In this document: positions 41,644 through 49,685 of the stretch, piece by piece
Numbering within the stretch: the first letter of the stretch is position 1
Layout: each line of letters opens with the position of its first letter
NCBI GenBank assembly: GCA_036497945.1
Contig: DASXIN010000152.1
Location: forward strand, 17,954 to 81,953
Reading direction: 5' to 3'
Length of the DNA stretch: 64,000 nt
Source of the DNA: RYN-230 sp036497945
GTDB lineage: Bacteria; Actinomycetota; Actinomycetes; Streptosporangiales; Streptosporangiaceae
The notes under the pieces: generated by a model
What the model saw: the letters and a program-made list of their open reading frames with translations, nothing else
Databases searched by the model: none
Told to the model about the DNA's origin: nothing
Position numbers and translations under genes: made by a program

Positions 41644-41660
41644 CCGCGTGCTCGCGGTAC
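41587..41660. repeat. CGCGGTAC repeats at the start of the phosphatidyltransferase gene
   Basis: CGCGGTAC occurs at 41587, 41614, 41632 and 41653, spaced 27, 18 and 21 bases, all multiples of three, with similar flanks (ACCCGC, GTGC). On the coding strand each copy reads GTA or similar (Gly-Thr-Ala). The array also lies between the sigma factor stop and this gene. Confidence 0.6.
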
Positions 41661-41676
41661 CTACCCGCCGCCGACC

Positions 41677-42837
41677 CTACCCGGTGAGCCCGGCTGCCTT
41701 GGTGATCAGGTACTGCTGTTCCCGGAGGTTGGTGGCCCGGGCCGCCGCGGCCTGGAACCCGGCCCGGGCCGCTGCCCGGTCACCGGCCTGCTCCAGCAGG
41801 TGGGCGCGTACCGACAGGTAGCGGTGATGGTCGCCGAGCTGGCCGGCCACGGTATCCAGGATGGCCAGCCCGGCGGCGGGCCCGTCCGCCATGGCCGCCG
41901 CGGCCGCGCGGTTCAGCGTCACCATCGGGTTGCCGGTCATCCGCTCCAGCACCCGGTACAGGGCCAGGATCTTCACCCAGTCGGTGTCCTCCGGCCGGGC
42001 CGCCTGATCGTGCACGGCCGCGATGGCCGCCTGCAGCTGGTACTCGCCGGCCGACCCCGGGCCGCGCCGCAGCGCCTCGGTGACCAGGGTCAGGCCCTCG
42101 GTGATCAGCGCCCGGTCCCAGCCGCCGCGGTGCTGCTCGGCCAGCGGGATCAGCTCGCCGCCCGGCCCGGTGCGGGCCGGCCGCCGGGCCTCGGTGAGCA
42201 GCATCAGGGCCAGCAGCCCGGCCACCTCGGGGTCATCGGGCAGGCCGGCCCGCAGCATCCGGGCCAGCCGGATGGCCTCGCCGGACAGGTCGGTGCGGGC
42301 CAGGTCCGGGCCGCTGCTGGTCGTGTAGCCCTCGTTGAACAGCAGGTAGAGCACGTGCAGCACGGACCGCAGCCGGTCCGCCCGCTGCCCCGGCGGGGGC
42401 AGCCGGAACGGCTCGGCGGCGGCCTTGAGGGTGGCCTTGGCCCGGCTGATCCGCTGGCCCATGGCCGGCTCGGGCAGCAGGAACGCGGCGGCGATCTGCC
42501 GGGTGGTCAGGCCGCCCACCGCGCGCAGCGTGAGCGGGATGGCCGAGCCGGGGGCCAGCGCCGGGTGGCAGCACAGGTACATCAGGATCAGCGTGTCGTC
42601 CTGGCCGGGGGCCGGGCCGGGGTCAGCCAGCGACCAGGACGCGGCCAGCAGCTCGCGGCGGCGCCGTGCGTCCTCGCTGCGGTACTGGTCGGTCATCCGG
42701 CGGGCGGCCACCCGGATCAGCCAGCCCAGCGGGTTGTCCGGCGTCCCCTCGGTGGGCCAGCTCAGCGCGGCGGCCAGCAGCGCCTCCTGCACCGCGTCCT
42801 CGGCGCTGGCGAAGTCCCCGTACCGGCGGGTGATCAC
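41677..42837 (-). CDS. ECF-type sigma factor with DUF6596-like C-terminal domain, start codon missing
   Basis: 386 residues from the first available GTG. Sigma-70 region 2 (RRYGDFASAEDAVQEALLAA, RWLIR-like helix PLGWLIRVAARRM) and region 4 (LTLRAVGGLTTRQIAAAFLL, then PAMGQRISRAKATLK) are followed by a long helical, TPR-like C-terminus (LLFNEGYTTSSG, LYRVLERMTGNPMVTLNRA). Region 2 is visibly incomplete at GTG 42837: the codons upstream encode EDEELRDLAPQVLG, the expected beginning of such proteins, but no ATG, GTG or TTG exists before an in-frame stop at 42972. A purine-rich repeat occupies that spot. The YCII protein upstream is its usual partner. Confidence 0.82.
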   Translation of the reverse strand: MITRRYGDFASAEDAVQEALLAAALSWPTEGTPDNPLGWLIRVAARRMTDQYRSEDARRRRELLAASWSLADPGPAPGQDDTLILMYLCCHPALAPGSAIPLTLRAVGGLTTRQIAAAFLLPEPAMGQRISRAKATLKAAAEPFRLPPPGQRADRLRSVLHVLYLLFNEGYTTSSGPDLARTDLSGEAIRLARMLRAGLPDDPEVAGLLALMLLTEARRPARTGPGGELIPLAEQHRGGWDRALITEGLTLVTEALRRGPGSAGEYQLQAAIAAVHDQAARPEDTDWVKILALYRVLERMTGNPMVTLNRAAAAAMADGPAAGLAILDTVAGQLGDHHRYLSVRAHLLEQAGDRAAARAGFQAAAARATNLREQQYLITKAAGLTG

Positions 42838-42887
42838 CCCGAGGACCTGCGGCGCCAGGTCACGCAGCTCTTCGTCTTCTTTGAGCC

Positions 42888-42960
42888 TCCGGGGCGCTTT
42901 AACCCGCCTCCTTCCCTCCTCGCTCGTCGCTCGTTCCTCGCTCCTCCCCGCCCACCTCCC
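42888..42960. repeat. Purine-rich repeat between YCII and sigma genes
   Basis: On the minus strand this is GGGGAGGAGCGAGGAACGAG followed by CGACGAGCGAGGAGGGAAGG, built from GCGAGGA/GAGCGA units. It replaces the place where the sigma factor start codon would be. I see no protein-coding sense in it. Confidence 0.5.
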
Positions 42961-43011
42961 CCGTCCCCTTCACTGTCCAGTCGGCGGCGCGCCCCTTTGG
43001 CTCGGCTCAAG

Positions 43012-43413
43012 CTAAACCTCCGGATCGGGGGCGCTCAGCACCTGGCGGACCTCGATGGGCTGCTGGATCGGCCGGCCGGCCGGGCCGGGGGCGGCCGAGG
43101 CCTGCGCGGCGATCTCGATGGCCCGCCCGGCCGACTCGACGTCCACCAGCCGGTAGCCGGCCAGCAGCTCCTTGGACTCCGGGTAGGGCCCGTCGGTGAT
43201 CACCGGCGCGGTGACGCCGTCGGACACCACGAACCGGGCCTGGTCCGGCCCGGCCAGCCCCTGCGCGTCGACCAGCTCGCCCCGGTCGGCCAGCTCCTGA
43301 TTGAGCGCCTGCTGGAACTCGATGTGCGCCTTGACGTCCTGCGGAGCCCACTCGGTCATCGGCGGGCAGCCCGCCTCGGCGGGCCCGTAGTTCTGCAGCA
43401 GCATGAATCGCAT
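43012..43413 (-). CDS. YCII-related domain protein
   Basis: 133 residues from ATG 43413 with GGAGG upstream. MRFMLLQNYGP at the start, EFQQALNQELADRGELVDAQ, VTDGPYPESKELLAGYRLVD (with ITDGP), and IEVRQVL at the end are typical of the YCII/DGPF family (dimeric ferredoxin-like fold). Members are very often encoded next to sigma factors of the SigJ/DUF6596 type, as here; enzymatic role is unproven. Confidence 0.9.
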   Translation of the reverse strand: MRFMLLQNYGPAEAGCPPMTEWAPQDVKAHIEFQQALNQELADRGELVDAQGLAGPDQARFVVSDGVTAPVITDGPYPESKELLAGYRLVDVESAGRAIEIAAQASAAPGPAGRPIQQPIEVRQVLSAPDPEV

Positions 43414-43563
43414 GGCTCCATCCTCCCTGGTCACAGGACACCTCGGTAGCGCCTTCAGACCGGTGTCGGAGCAGCCGAACGATTTTCGACGGAGTGAGCC
43501 GGCTCAGATCGGGTAGGGGCCGCCCAACTGCAACAATGCCGATACACGGACAGGAGCAGCTCA

Positions 43564-43851
43564 ATGCTCACCTTGACCGATAGCGCTGTCACGGCTATCC
43601 GTACCCTGACCTCGCAGCCGGAGCTGCCCGAGGACACCGGCCTGCGGATCATGTCGCAGGACGAGGGTGGCCCGGCGTTCCAGGTGACGCTGGCCGAGAG
43701 CCCAGTGGCCGGCGACCAGGTAATCGAGACGTCCGGGGCGCGCGTCTTCCTCGAGCCCGGCGCCGCGGTCGCGCTGGACGACAAGTCACTGGACGCGCAG
43801 GTGGACGACCAGGGCACGGTCGCCTTCACGCTGGCCGACCAGACCATGTGA
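43564..43851 (+). CDS. HesB/IscA-like protein without cysteines
   Basis: 95 residues with the A-type iron-sulfur carrier fold pattern (MLTLTDSAVTAIRTLTSQPE, GLRIMSQDEGGPAFQV, ARVFLEPGAAVALDDKSLDA). It has no cysteine at all, so it cannot carry an Fe-S cluster in the usual Cys-x63-CxC way. Such Cys-free HesB-like proteins occur widely in actinobacteria; function unknown. GGAGCAG upstream of the ATG is a plausible ribosome-binding site. Lies between divergent YCII and convergent Rv1733c-like genes. Confidence 0.82.
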   Translation: MLTLTDSAVTAIRTLTSQPELPEDTGLRIMSQDEGGPAFQVTLAESPVAGDQVIETSGARVFLEPGAAVALDDKSLDAQVDDQGTVAFTLADQTM

Positions 43852-43891
43852 GCCGGGCCGGGGGCCGGCCTGGGCTACCGCCTGCGGGCGG

Positions 43892-44530
43892 TCAGTGCTG
43901 GCCGGTCCACTCCGGCCCGATCGAGCTCCAGCCAGCTTCCCAGTCAGCCAGCCGCCGCCGGTCCAGCCGGCGGCGGATCAGCAGGATGATCACCACCAGC
44001 ACGGCGATCAGCAGCGTGACCGTGCCCACCGCGGCCAGCACTGCGCCGCTGGACAGCTGACCCGGGTCGAACCGGGCGCTGGTCAGCCCGCCGGACCCGT
44101 CGGTCCACTCGTGCAGCACGGTGCCCGCCCTGGTGCCCGCGGCGACCAGCACGGTGTCGATGTGCCGCACCCCTTCCGCGTCGGCCCACCAGGCCGGCTC
44201 CTGGACCAGGTAGGCCGATGGGTTGGCCGGCCCGGGCGGGGCCGGCGCGGCATGCAGCAGGTGCGCGCTGACCGGCCGCTGGGCCGCAGCCGCCAGCCGG
44301 GCGGCGTGCGCGGCGCCCAGCCCGGCCCAGTGCCCGACGGCCAGCGCGGCCGCCGGGATTCCCGCTGCGAACAGCGCGAACAGCACGACCAGCAGGGCTC
44401 GCTCGGCCCGGTCGGCGCCCCGGCGCAGCGGATTGCGGTCCGGCCAGATCCGCCACAGCACCCGCCGGGCCCGGCTCACTCCGGGCGGCCCGTCCGAAGC
44501 CGCCATCAGGTGCCTGCGTTCGGCCGGCAT
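43892..44530 (-). CDS. Rv1733c-like membrane protein
   Basis: 212 residues. A cytoplasmic start, a membrane helix at about 45-68 (ALLVVLFALFAAGIPAAALA) preceded by RNPLRRGADRAERA, an extracytoplasmic domain of roughly 90 residues, a second helix at about 160-183 (VLAAVGTVTLLIAVLVVIIL) and a basic tail with WEAGWSSIGPEW. The two-helix pattern and NPLxRGxDRxE motif match the Rv1733c family of mycobacterial membrane antigens and their streptomycete relatives. ATG at 44530 overlaps the thiolase stop (TGATG); ATG 44506 is an alternative. Function unknown. Confidence 0.82.
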   Translation of the reverse strand: MPAERRHLMAASDGPPGVSRARRVLWRIWPDRNPLRRGADRAERALLVVLFALFAAGIPAAALAVGHWAGLGAAHAARLAAAAQRPVSAHLLHAAPAPPGPANPSAYLVQEPAWWADAEGVRHIDTVLVAAGTRAGTVLHEWTDGSGGLTSARFDPGQLSSGAVLAAVGTVTLLIAVLVVIILLIRRRLDRRRLADWEAGWSSIGPEWTGQH

Positions 44531-45714
44531 CAGGCGGCCTGCCACAGCGTCGCGATGCCCTGGCCGACCCCGATGCACATGCTGGCCGCGCCGCGGGCCG
44601 CCCCGCGCCGGGTCATCTCGTGCAGCAGGGTGGTGGTGATCCGCGCCCCGGAGCAGCCCAGCGGGTGGCCGATCGCGATGGCGCCGCCGTTCACATTGAC
44701 CCGCTCCGGATCCAGCTTGAGCTCGTCGCACACCGCCACGGCCTGGGCCGCGAACGCCTCATTGACCTCGATGAGCTCCAGGCTGTCGGTGTCCCAGCCG
44801 GCCCGGCGCAGCAATTTACCCAACGCCGGCACGGGGCCGATGCCCATGTAATCCGGATGTACCCCGGCGGCCGCGGTGCCCGCGTAGCGGGCTAGTGGGC
44901 GCGCCCCGGCGGCCGCCAGCGCCCGCTCGGACAGCAGCAGCAGGCCGGCCGCGCCGTCGTTGAGCGGTGAGGAGTTACCCCCGGTCACCGTGCCGCCGGT
45001 GCGGAACGCGGGCCGCTTGCCGGCCAGTTCGGCCAGCGTGAGGTCGGCCCGGATGCCCTCGTCCTGGGTGACCGGCCCGGGCGGCGCGTCGACCGGGACG
45101 ATCTCCGCGTCGAACCGGCCGGCCTGCTGGGCGCTGGCCGCCCGCTGGTGGCTGCGCAGCGCGAACTCGTCCTGGCGCTGCCGGCTGACGCCGTACCGCT
45201 CGGCCACGTTCTCCGCCGTCTCACCCAGCGTGATCGGCGGGTAGAGCTCCTGCATCAGCGGGCTGACCAGCCGCCAGCCCAGCCGGGTGTCGGCCACGCC
45301 CGCCTCCCGCGGGAACGGGCCGTCCGCCCGGGGCAGCACGAACGGCGCCCGGGTCATCGACTCGGCCCCGCCGGCCAGGATGATGTCCGCCTCGCCCGCC
45401 GCGATGGCCCGGGCCGCGCTGGCGATGGCCTCCATCCCGGAGCCGCAGAGCCGGTTCACCGTCGCGCCGGGCACCTCCACCGGCAGGCCGGCCAGCAGCA
45501 CGCCCATCCGGGCCACGTTCCGGTTGTCCTCGCCGGCCTGGTTGGCCGCGCCCCAGTACACGTCGTCGATCTGGCCGGGATCCAGCCAGCTGTTGCGGGC
45601 CAGCAGCGCCTTGATCACCTCGGCGGTCAGGTGATCCGGCCGGACCTGGGCCAGCGCGCCCTTGATCTTGCCCACTGGGGTACGGCATGCGTCTACCGCG
45701 AATACCGCCGTCAT
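44530..45714 (-). CDS. Acetyl-CoA acetyltransferase / thiolase
   Basis: 394 residues, typical length. Active-site Cys in NRLCGSGMEAI near residue 89, the second motif NGGAIAIGHPLGCSGARITT with the His, and the C-terminal Cys in SMCIGVGQG. Acts in beta-oxidation or in condensation of acetyl-CoA; a PcaF-like beta-ketoadipyl thiolase is also possible. AGGAGG lies eight bases before the ATG. It is 90 bases downstream of the phosphopantetheinyl transferase on the same strand, so read-through from the polyamine-FkbH operon is possible but not shown. Confidence 0.93.
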   Translation of the reverse strand: MTAVFAVDACRTPVGKIKGALAQVRPDHLTAEVIKALLARNSWLDPGQIDDVYWGAANQAGEDNRNVARMGVLLAGLPVEVPGATVNRLCGSGMEAIASAARAIAAGEADIILAGGAESMTRAPFVLPRADGPFPREAGVADTRLGWRLVSPLMQELYPPITLGETAENVAERYGVSRQRQDEFALRSHQRAASAQQAGRFDAEIVPVDAPPGPVTQDEGIRADLTLAELAGKRPAFRTGGTVTGGNSSPLNDGAAGLLLLSERALAAAGARPLARYAGTAAAGVHPDYMGIGPVPALGKLLRRAGWDTDSLELIEVNEAFAAQAVAVCDELKLDPERVNVNGGAIAIGHPLGCSGARITTTLLHEMTRRGAARGAASMCIGVGQGIATLWQAA

Positions 45715-45804
45715 GTCCGCCTCCTGCTGGCCGCCCTAGCCTGCCCCGAGGCTACCTGCGGTGCGTACAGCCGCTAACAGCGCGCAGTGTTATCAGAAAG
45801 TGAT

Positions 45805-46578
45805 TTACCGCACAGAATCGTGGCTGGGCCGCCGCGCGCCCGCCGCCGTCCAGGGCGCCCGGACGGCCAGCCGGATGCCGCTGACCGAGCCGGCCAGCGC
45901 GAGCGCGGCCTGGTAGCCGTCCGGCGCGGGCAGCGAGATGAGCGAGCAGCCGTGCGCCGGGGTGGCTGCCACCAGCTGGTCCGGGCCGCCCGGCACCGCC
46001 GGGCCGACCGGCCCGTCCGGGCTGCCCAGCACCGGGAACGCGCCGATGCCGTGGCCGATGCCCTCGCCGGTGCACTTGAGCACCGCCTCGGCCCGCACCC
46101 ACCACCGGATGACCAGGTCATGCCGGGCGTCTTCGGCCAGCGGGCGGCCCCACTCCGCGTCCGTGGCGTTCATGTCCGCGGACAGCGCGCATACGCAGCC
46201 GGTCGGCTGCTGCTCCACGTCCACGCCGACCTGCTGGCCGGCCACCGCGATGACCACCGCGTCCCCGCTGTGCGCCAGCGAGAAGTGCAGCCCGTAGCCG
46301 AACGGGAGGGCCGGGCGCCCGGTCGGCTTGCCGCACCGCGGGCACGGCTCGCGGCGGAAGATCAGGCTGGACGGCGGGCTGTCCACGTAGCCGGACAGCA
46401 CCCGGCGCAGCATCACGTGCGCCGCGGTGTACCGGCGCCGGTCGGACCGGAACGCGAACGACGCGGCCCGCTTGTGCTCCTCCAGGCTGAGTTCGGCCAG
46501 CTCCGGGCGGCCCACGGTGACCGTGCCGATGTCCAGCCACCACACGTCGGCGCAGCCCGCTGGCGGGACCGGGAGCAT
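45805..46578 (-). CDS. Sfp-type 4'-phosphopantetheinyl transferase
   Basis: 257 residues. Transfers phosphopantetheine from CoA to the serine of a carrier protein. The two Mg/CoA motifs are VGVDVEQQP near residue 118 and RWWVRAEAVLKCTGEGIGHG near residue 159, with the RRRYTAAHVMLRRVLSGY block upstream. The two Cys pairs at CPRCGK suggest a small zinc site. ATG at 46578 overlaps the stop of the acyl carrier protein gene (TGATG). Its natural substrate is most likely that adjacent carrier protein. Confidence 0.92.
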   Translation of the reverse strand: MLPVPPAGCADVWWLDIGTVTVGRPELAELSLEEHKRAASFAFRSDRRRYTAAHVMLRRVLSGYVDSPPSSLIFRREPCPRCGKPTGRPALPFGYGLHFSLAHSGDAVVIAVAGQQVGVDVEQQPTGCVCALSADMNATDAEWGRPLAEDARHDLVIRWWVRAEAVLKCTGEGIGHGIGAFPVLGSPDGPVGPAVPGGPDQLVAATPAHGCSLISLPAPDGYQAALALAGSVSGIRLAVRAPWTAAGARRPSHDSVR

Positions 46579-46889
46579 CACCCACCCCCCGCCCGCGCGC
46601 CGGCGACTCTGTCGCCAACAAATGAGGCCAGCGTGCCCAGGGTGGCCAGCGCGTCCAGGTTCAGGTCCTCGGCCGCCACGTCCACCCCGAAGCGCTGCCG
46701 GACCTGGCGCAGCAACAGCGTCCCGGTCAGCGAGTCCAGCCCCACCCCGGCGCCGAACAGCGGGGTGTCCAGCGTGATCCCGGCCAGCTCGGCACGGCCG
46801 GTGGCGGTGGCCAGCAGCTGGCGCAGTTCATCGGCGATGACCCGGTCCGCCTCGGCCGTACCGGCGGCGGGCCGCGGCAGGCCGGTCAC
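46578..46889 (-). CDS. Acyl carrier protein
   Basis: 103 residues. Phosphopantetheine attachment serine S53 in VGLDSLTGTLLL, within a four-helix ACP pattern (LFGAGVGLDSL, then LRQVRQRFGVDV and TLASFVGD). A Pro/Ala-rich N-terminus and a Gly/Arg tail flank the domain. GTG start overlaps the FkbH-like stop (GTGA) and its stop overlaps the transferase start. It is a discrete ACP, not part of a polyketide synthase; no ketosynthase is nearby. Confidence 0.9.
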   Translation of the reverse strand: MTGLPRPAAGTAEADRVIADELRQLLATATGRAELAGITLDTPLFGAGVGLDSLTGTLLLRQVRQRFGVDVAAEDLNLDALATLGTLASFVGDRVAGARAGGG

Positions 46890-47938
46890 GTCTCACCTGG
46901 CGCGGTCACCCAGTCCGGCAGGGCCGGCCGGGGCGCGCCCAGCTCGCAGCGGAACACCACCCGGTCGTGCCCGGCCGCCTGGTCCGGCCGGGCCCGGAAG
47001 CCGGCCCTGGTCAGCGCGAGCCGCAGCGGCACGCTGCGCTCGGTGACCGGGCACGGCACCTGGACCGCGGCCGCGCCGTGCCGGGCCGCGCCGCCGGCCA
47101 GCCAGGTCAGCAGGCTGTCGACCACCCCGCGGCCGATGGCCCGGCAGGACATCATCAACAGCGGCACCGTCCAGACCCGTTCCTGCCGGCGGTCGATCAC
47201 GCACCCGCCGACCAGGCCGTCGTCGGCGAACCGGTCCCGCAGCCGCACCGTCATCACGTCCTGCGCCGGGGCGCCGATCAGCGCCTCGAGGGACGCCGCG
47301 GACAGCGCCTGGCCGGCCGAGTTGAACTGGCTGGTCCGTTCGGACAGCTCACGCAGCCGCGGCACGTCGTCCGGGCTGGCCGCGGCGATGGTGACCTGGG
47401 TCTGGCAGGCGCGCAGGAAGTCCTCGTGCGACCCGGCGAAAACCGCCTCCGCCTCCTGGCGGCGCTGCCGCTGCTGGTACAGGCTGGCCCGGCGGCGGGC
47501 TTCCTCAGTCACCTCGGCCGGGCTGAACTCGGGCCAGCCCGCCGCGTCGGCCGCGTCTTCCGGGGACAGCACCCGGACCCCGGGCAGCGCGGCGCCGACC
47601 TCGGCCCGCTCGTACGGGTCGTCGTCCACGAAAGCCAGCGCGTCCACTGCGATGTCCAGCCCGGCCGCGATCCGGGTCAGCGCCTCGGACTTGCGGCCCC
47701 AGCCGCACTCGGCGGCCACGAACACGCACCCGGTGGCCTGGGCCGCGTACTCGGCCGCCTCCGGCGGGTTGCGGCTGGCGATGGCGTGTACGATGCCGCG
47801 GCGGCCCAGCTCGGCCAGCAAGCTGGCCAGGGCGGGGTCGGCGGGCGGCCGGCCCGGCAGCGATTCCAGGTAGGTGCCCCGCAGCAGGGTGTTGTCCAGG
47901 TCCCAGACCACGCACTTGACCAGGCCGGACGTGCTCAT
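46886..47938 (-). CDS. FkbH-like HAD-superfamily protein (glyceryl-ACP-type)
   Basis: 350 residues. N-terminal HAD domain with motif I VVWDLDNTLLRG (D13, D15), motif II ASRNPPEAAEY and motif IV FVDDDPYERAEV; C-terminal GNAT-like domain (RELSERTSQFNSAGQALS, GGCVIDRRQERVWTVPLLMM, RAGF near the end). FkbH proteins load a glyceryl unit from 1,3-bisphosphoglycerate onto an acyl carrier protein. Here the ACP gene follows immediately (GTGA overlap), which fits that reaction. ATG at 47938 overlaps the GNAT stop (ATGA). The exact acyl unit is inferred, not shown. Confidence 0.9.
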   Translation of the reverse strand: MSTSGLVKCVVWDLDNTLLRGTYLESLPGRPPADPALASLLAELGRRGIVHAIASRNPPEAAEYAAQATGCVFVAAECGWGRKSEALTRIAAGLDIAVDALAFVDDDPYERAEVGAALPGVRVLSPEDAADAAGWPEFSPAEVTEEARRRASLYQQRQRRQEAEAVFAGSHEDFLRACQTQVTIAAASPDDVPRLRELSERTSQFNSAGQALSAASLEALIGAPAQDVMTVRLRDRFADDGLVGGCVIDRRQERVWTVPLLMMSCRAIGRGVVDSLLTWLAGGAARHGAAAVQVPCPVTERSVPLRLALTRAGFRARPDQAAGHDRVVFRCELGAPRPALPDWVTAPGET

Positions 47939-48414
47939 GACTGTTCCCGGCACAGGTCCCGTTTCTCCATGGTGATGTGCGTCGCCTCGAATCCGAACTT
48001 CCGGTACACCGCGCGCATGCCGAGGTTCCTGGCGTGCACCTTACCGGTGAGCTGACTGAAACCGGCGTCCGCCGCCGCACTCAGGACGGCTGTCATCAAG
48101 ATTTCAGCCACCTGTGCGCGCTGCGGTATGTCAGCTACCGCCAGTGAGCGGAAGTTCCCGTACCGGGCGCCGGTCAGCGAGTTGGTCCGGCCGGACAGCC
48201 AGGCCCAGCCGACCGGCACGGCCGGCTCGTCTTCGGCCGCCGCGACGAGGGTGACCTCGCCCGGCTTGCCCAGCGCCCCGGCCACCCGCTTGCGGTGCAG
48301 CGCCGGGTCGGTGATCGCCTCGTCGCCGAACGAGACCTGGGCGATCTCCACCTCGAACTGGGCCAGCGTGTCCAGGTCGGTCTCGGTGGCCGGGCGGATC
48401 AGGTACCCGGTCAC
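47935..48414 (-). CDS. GNAT-family N-acyltransferase
   Basis: 159 residues. IRPATETDLDTLAQFEVEIA at the start and SLAVADIPQRAQVAEILMTA, then KVHARNLGMRAVYRKFGFEA, give the GNAT acetyl-CoA site and the C-terminal motif. It would acylate an amine; the adjacent BpsA-like gene makes a polyamine a plausible substrate. GTG start overlaps the bpsA-like stop (GTGA), and its own stop overlaps the FkbH-like ATG (ATGA). Confidence 0.86.
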   Translation of the reverse strand: MTGYLIRPATETDLDTLAQFEVEIAQVSFGDEAITDPALHRKRVAGALGKPGEVTLVAAAEDEPAVPVGWAWLSGRTNSLTGARYGNFRSLAVADIPQRAQVAEILMTAVLSAAADAGFSQLTGKVHARNLGMRAVYRKFGFEATHITMEKRDLCREQS

Positions 48415-49583
48415 CGTCGCTCCAGCGCCATCGGCCGGAACACCGTGCCGGCGCAGTCCGGGCAGCCCGCCGCCTTGAGCGCGGCGATCTGCGGCCAGCC
48501 GGCGCCCGGGCCGACCAGGTGCACCGCGGCGCAGCCGGCGCACCGGTACCGGCGGGTGATCACCCGACCCTCGGCGGTGTACAGCGGGCCGTCATACCGG
48601 CCGCTGATCAGCGGGGCCGCCCCGGCCGTGCTGCGCAGGTGGAACAGGTGGCTGGTGCTGCCCAGCACGCCGGCCCCCAGGTACTCGTTGAAGCCGGGCA
48701 GCAGCGCCCGGATGGTCAGCCCGAGCTGGGCCATCAGCTCCTGGGTGAGCAGGGTCTCCTCCGGGCGGCGGGCGCCGAAGGAGAAGAACACATGCTGGCC
48801 CGGGTCGGTGTTCAGCGCGGCGACCGCGCGGGACAGGAACAGCTCGGCGCCGGCCACCGTGTACGGCGGGTCGGTGAACACCACGTCGAACTGGCCGGTC
48901 AGCCCGGCGGGCAGCGGGTCACGCAGGTCGTGCTGGCACAGCTCCACCTCGAAGGCGGCGCCGGCCAGCTGGCCGCCGATGAACGCGAGCAGGTCGGCGT
49001 CGGTGTCCAGCACGGCCAGCCGCCGGATCTGGGCCGCACTGCCGGGCAGTGCGCAGAACGCGGCCAGCGCCACCGAGGTCAGGTCGTCGTCGCCGAGCAG
49101 GATGATCGACTTGCCGTCCACCGCCCCGGCCTCGTGCATCCGCAGCACCCGGCGGATCTTGGTATCCACCGTGCAGTGCGTCTGGTCCAGGTCCAGCTTG
49201 GCCCCGGGGATCCCGGCGGACCGCTGGGCCAGCTCGGCCTGCAGCGCGGCGGCCGCGTCCGGGATGACCACGCCACGCCCGTCGCAGGCCGGGCAGCGCC
49301 CGGACAGCGCGCTGTGCCCGGCCGCTGGCCCGGGCGCGTGCAGTGCGGCGCGGCCCGCCTCGGTCAGCCGGACCGGGCGGCCCCGGTCCACGACGCCCCG
49401 CTTGCGCAGCTCGTTGCAGACTGCGGTGACCAGCGGGATGGGCAGCTCGGCCAGCCGGCTCACCTCACGGGTGGCCACCGGCTCGCTGCGCGCGATGGCG
49501 CGCATCACGTCCCTCACCCCTGACCGGCCCTCAGCCAGCCCGACCGCCGAGGCAACCTCGGTGACCACTGCGTCAACATCCAT
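48411..49583 (-). CDS. bpsA: BpsA-like branched-chain polyamine synthase (N4-bis(aminopropyl)spermidine synthase family) with C-terminal zinc ribbon
   Basis: 390 residues. An N-terminal winged-helix-like part (residues 1-90) precedes the aminopropyltransferase core of the family formerly called DUF43. The signature acidic motif is GDDD at 164-167 (ILLGDDDLTSVALA); LDQTHCTVDTKIRRV (131-145) and DVVFTDPPYTVAG (233-245) are the other family blocks. The Thermococcus enzyme adds two aminopropyl groups from decarboxylated SAM to a polyamine amine. A CPAC at 97-100 and a final pair CAGC/CPDC (348-351 and 374-377) suggest zinc sites not required by archaeal BpsA. ATG at 49583. First gene of a five-gene overlapping operon, divergent from speD. 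Confidence 0.83.
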   Translation of the reverse strand: MDVDAVVTEVASAVGLAEGRSGVRDVMRAIARSEPVATREVSRLAELPIPLVTAVCNELRKRGVVDRGRPVRLTEAGRAALHAPGPAAGHSALSGRCPACDGRGVVIPDAAAALQAELAQRSAGIPGAKLDLDQTHCTVDTKIRRVLRMHEAGAVDGKSIILLGDDDLTSVALAAFCALPGSAAQIRRLAVLDTDADLLAFIGGQLAGAAFEVELCQHDLRDPLPAGLTGQFDVVFTDPPYTVAGAELFLSRAVAALNTDPGQHVFFSFGARRPEETLLTQELMAQLGLTIRALLPGFNEYLGAGVLGSTSHLFHLRSTAGAAPLISGRYDGPLYTAEGRVITRRYRCAGCAAVHLVGPGAGWPQIAALKAAGCPDCAGTVFRPMALERR

Positions 49584-49685
49584 GCGGCATATTTTCTGGC
49601 TCGCTGCCCACCGCGGCGTTGCCCGGTCAGGCCGGTCACGGCTGCCCCGGCTGGACCGGTTGCAGGTACGGTATTCTCCCACATC
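49584..49685. promoter_or_regulatory. Divergent promoter region between bpsA-like gene and speD
   Basis: 102 bases. On the plus side TATTCT (49672-49677) lies eight bases before the speD ATG and could be a -10 of a leaderless promoter. On the minus side AAATAT lies about six bases before the bpsA ATG. No -35 consensus is convincing. The region is the AT-richest point of this block. Confidence 0.35.

Noticed and set aside
45775..45792. Inverted repeat TAACA...TGTTA between thiolase and transferase genes
   Set aside because: Only the outer five bases match, there is no regulator gene beside it, and it could be chance.
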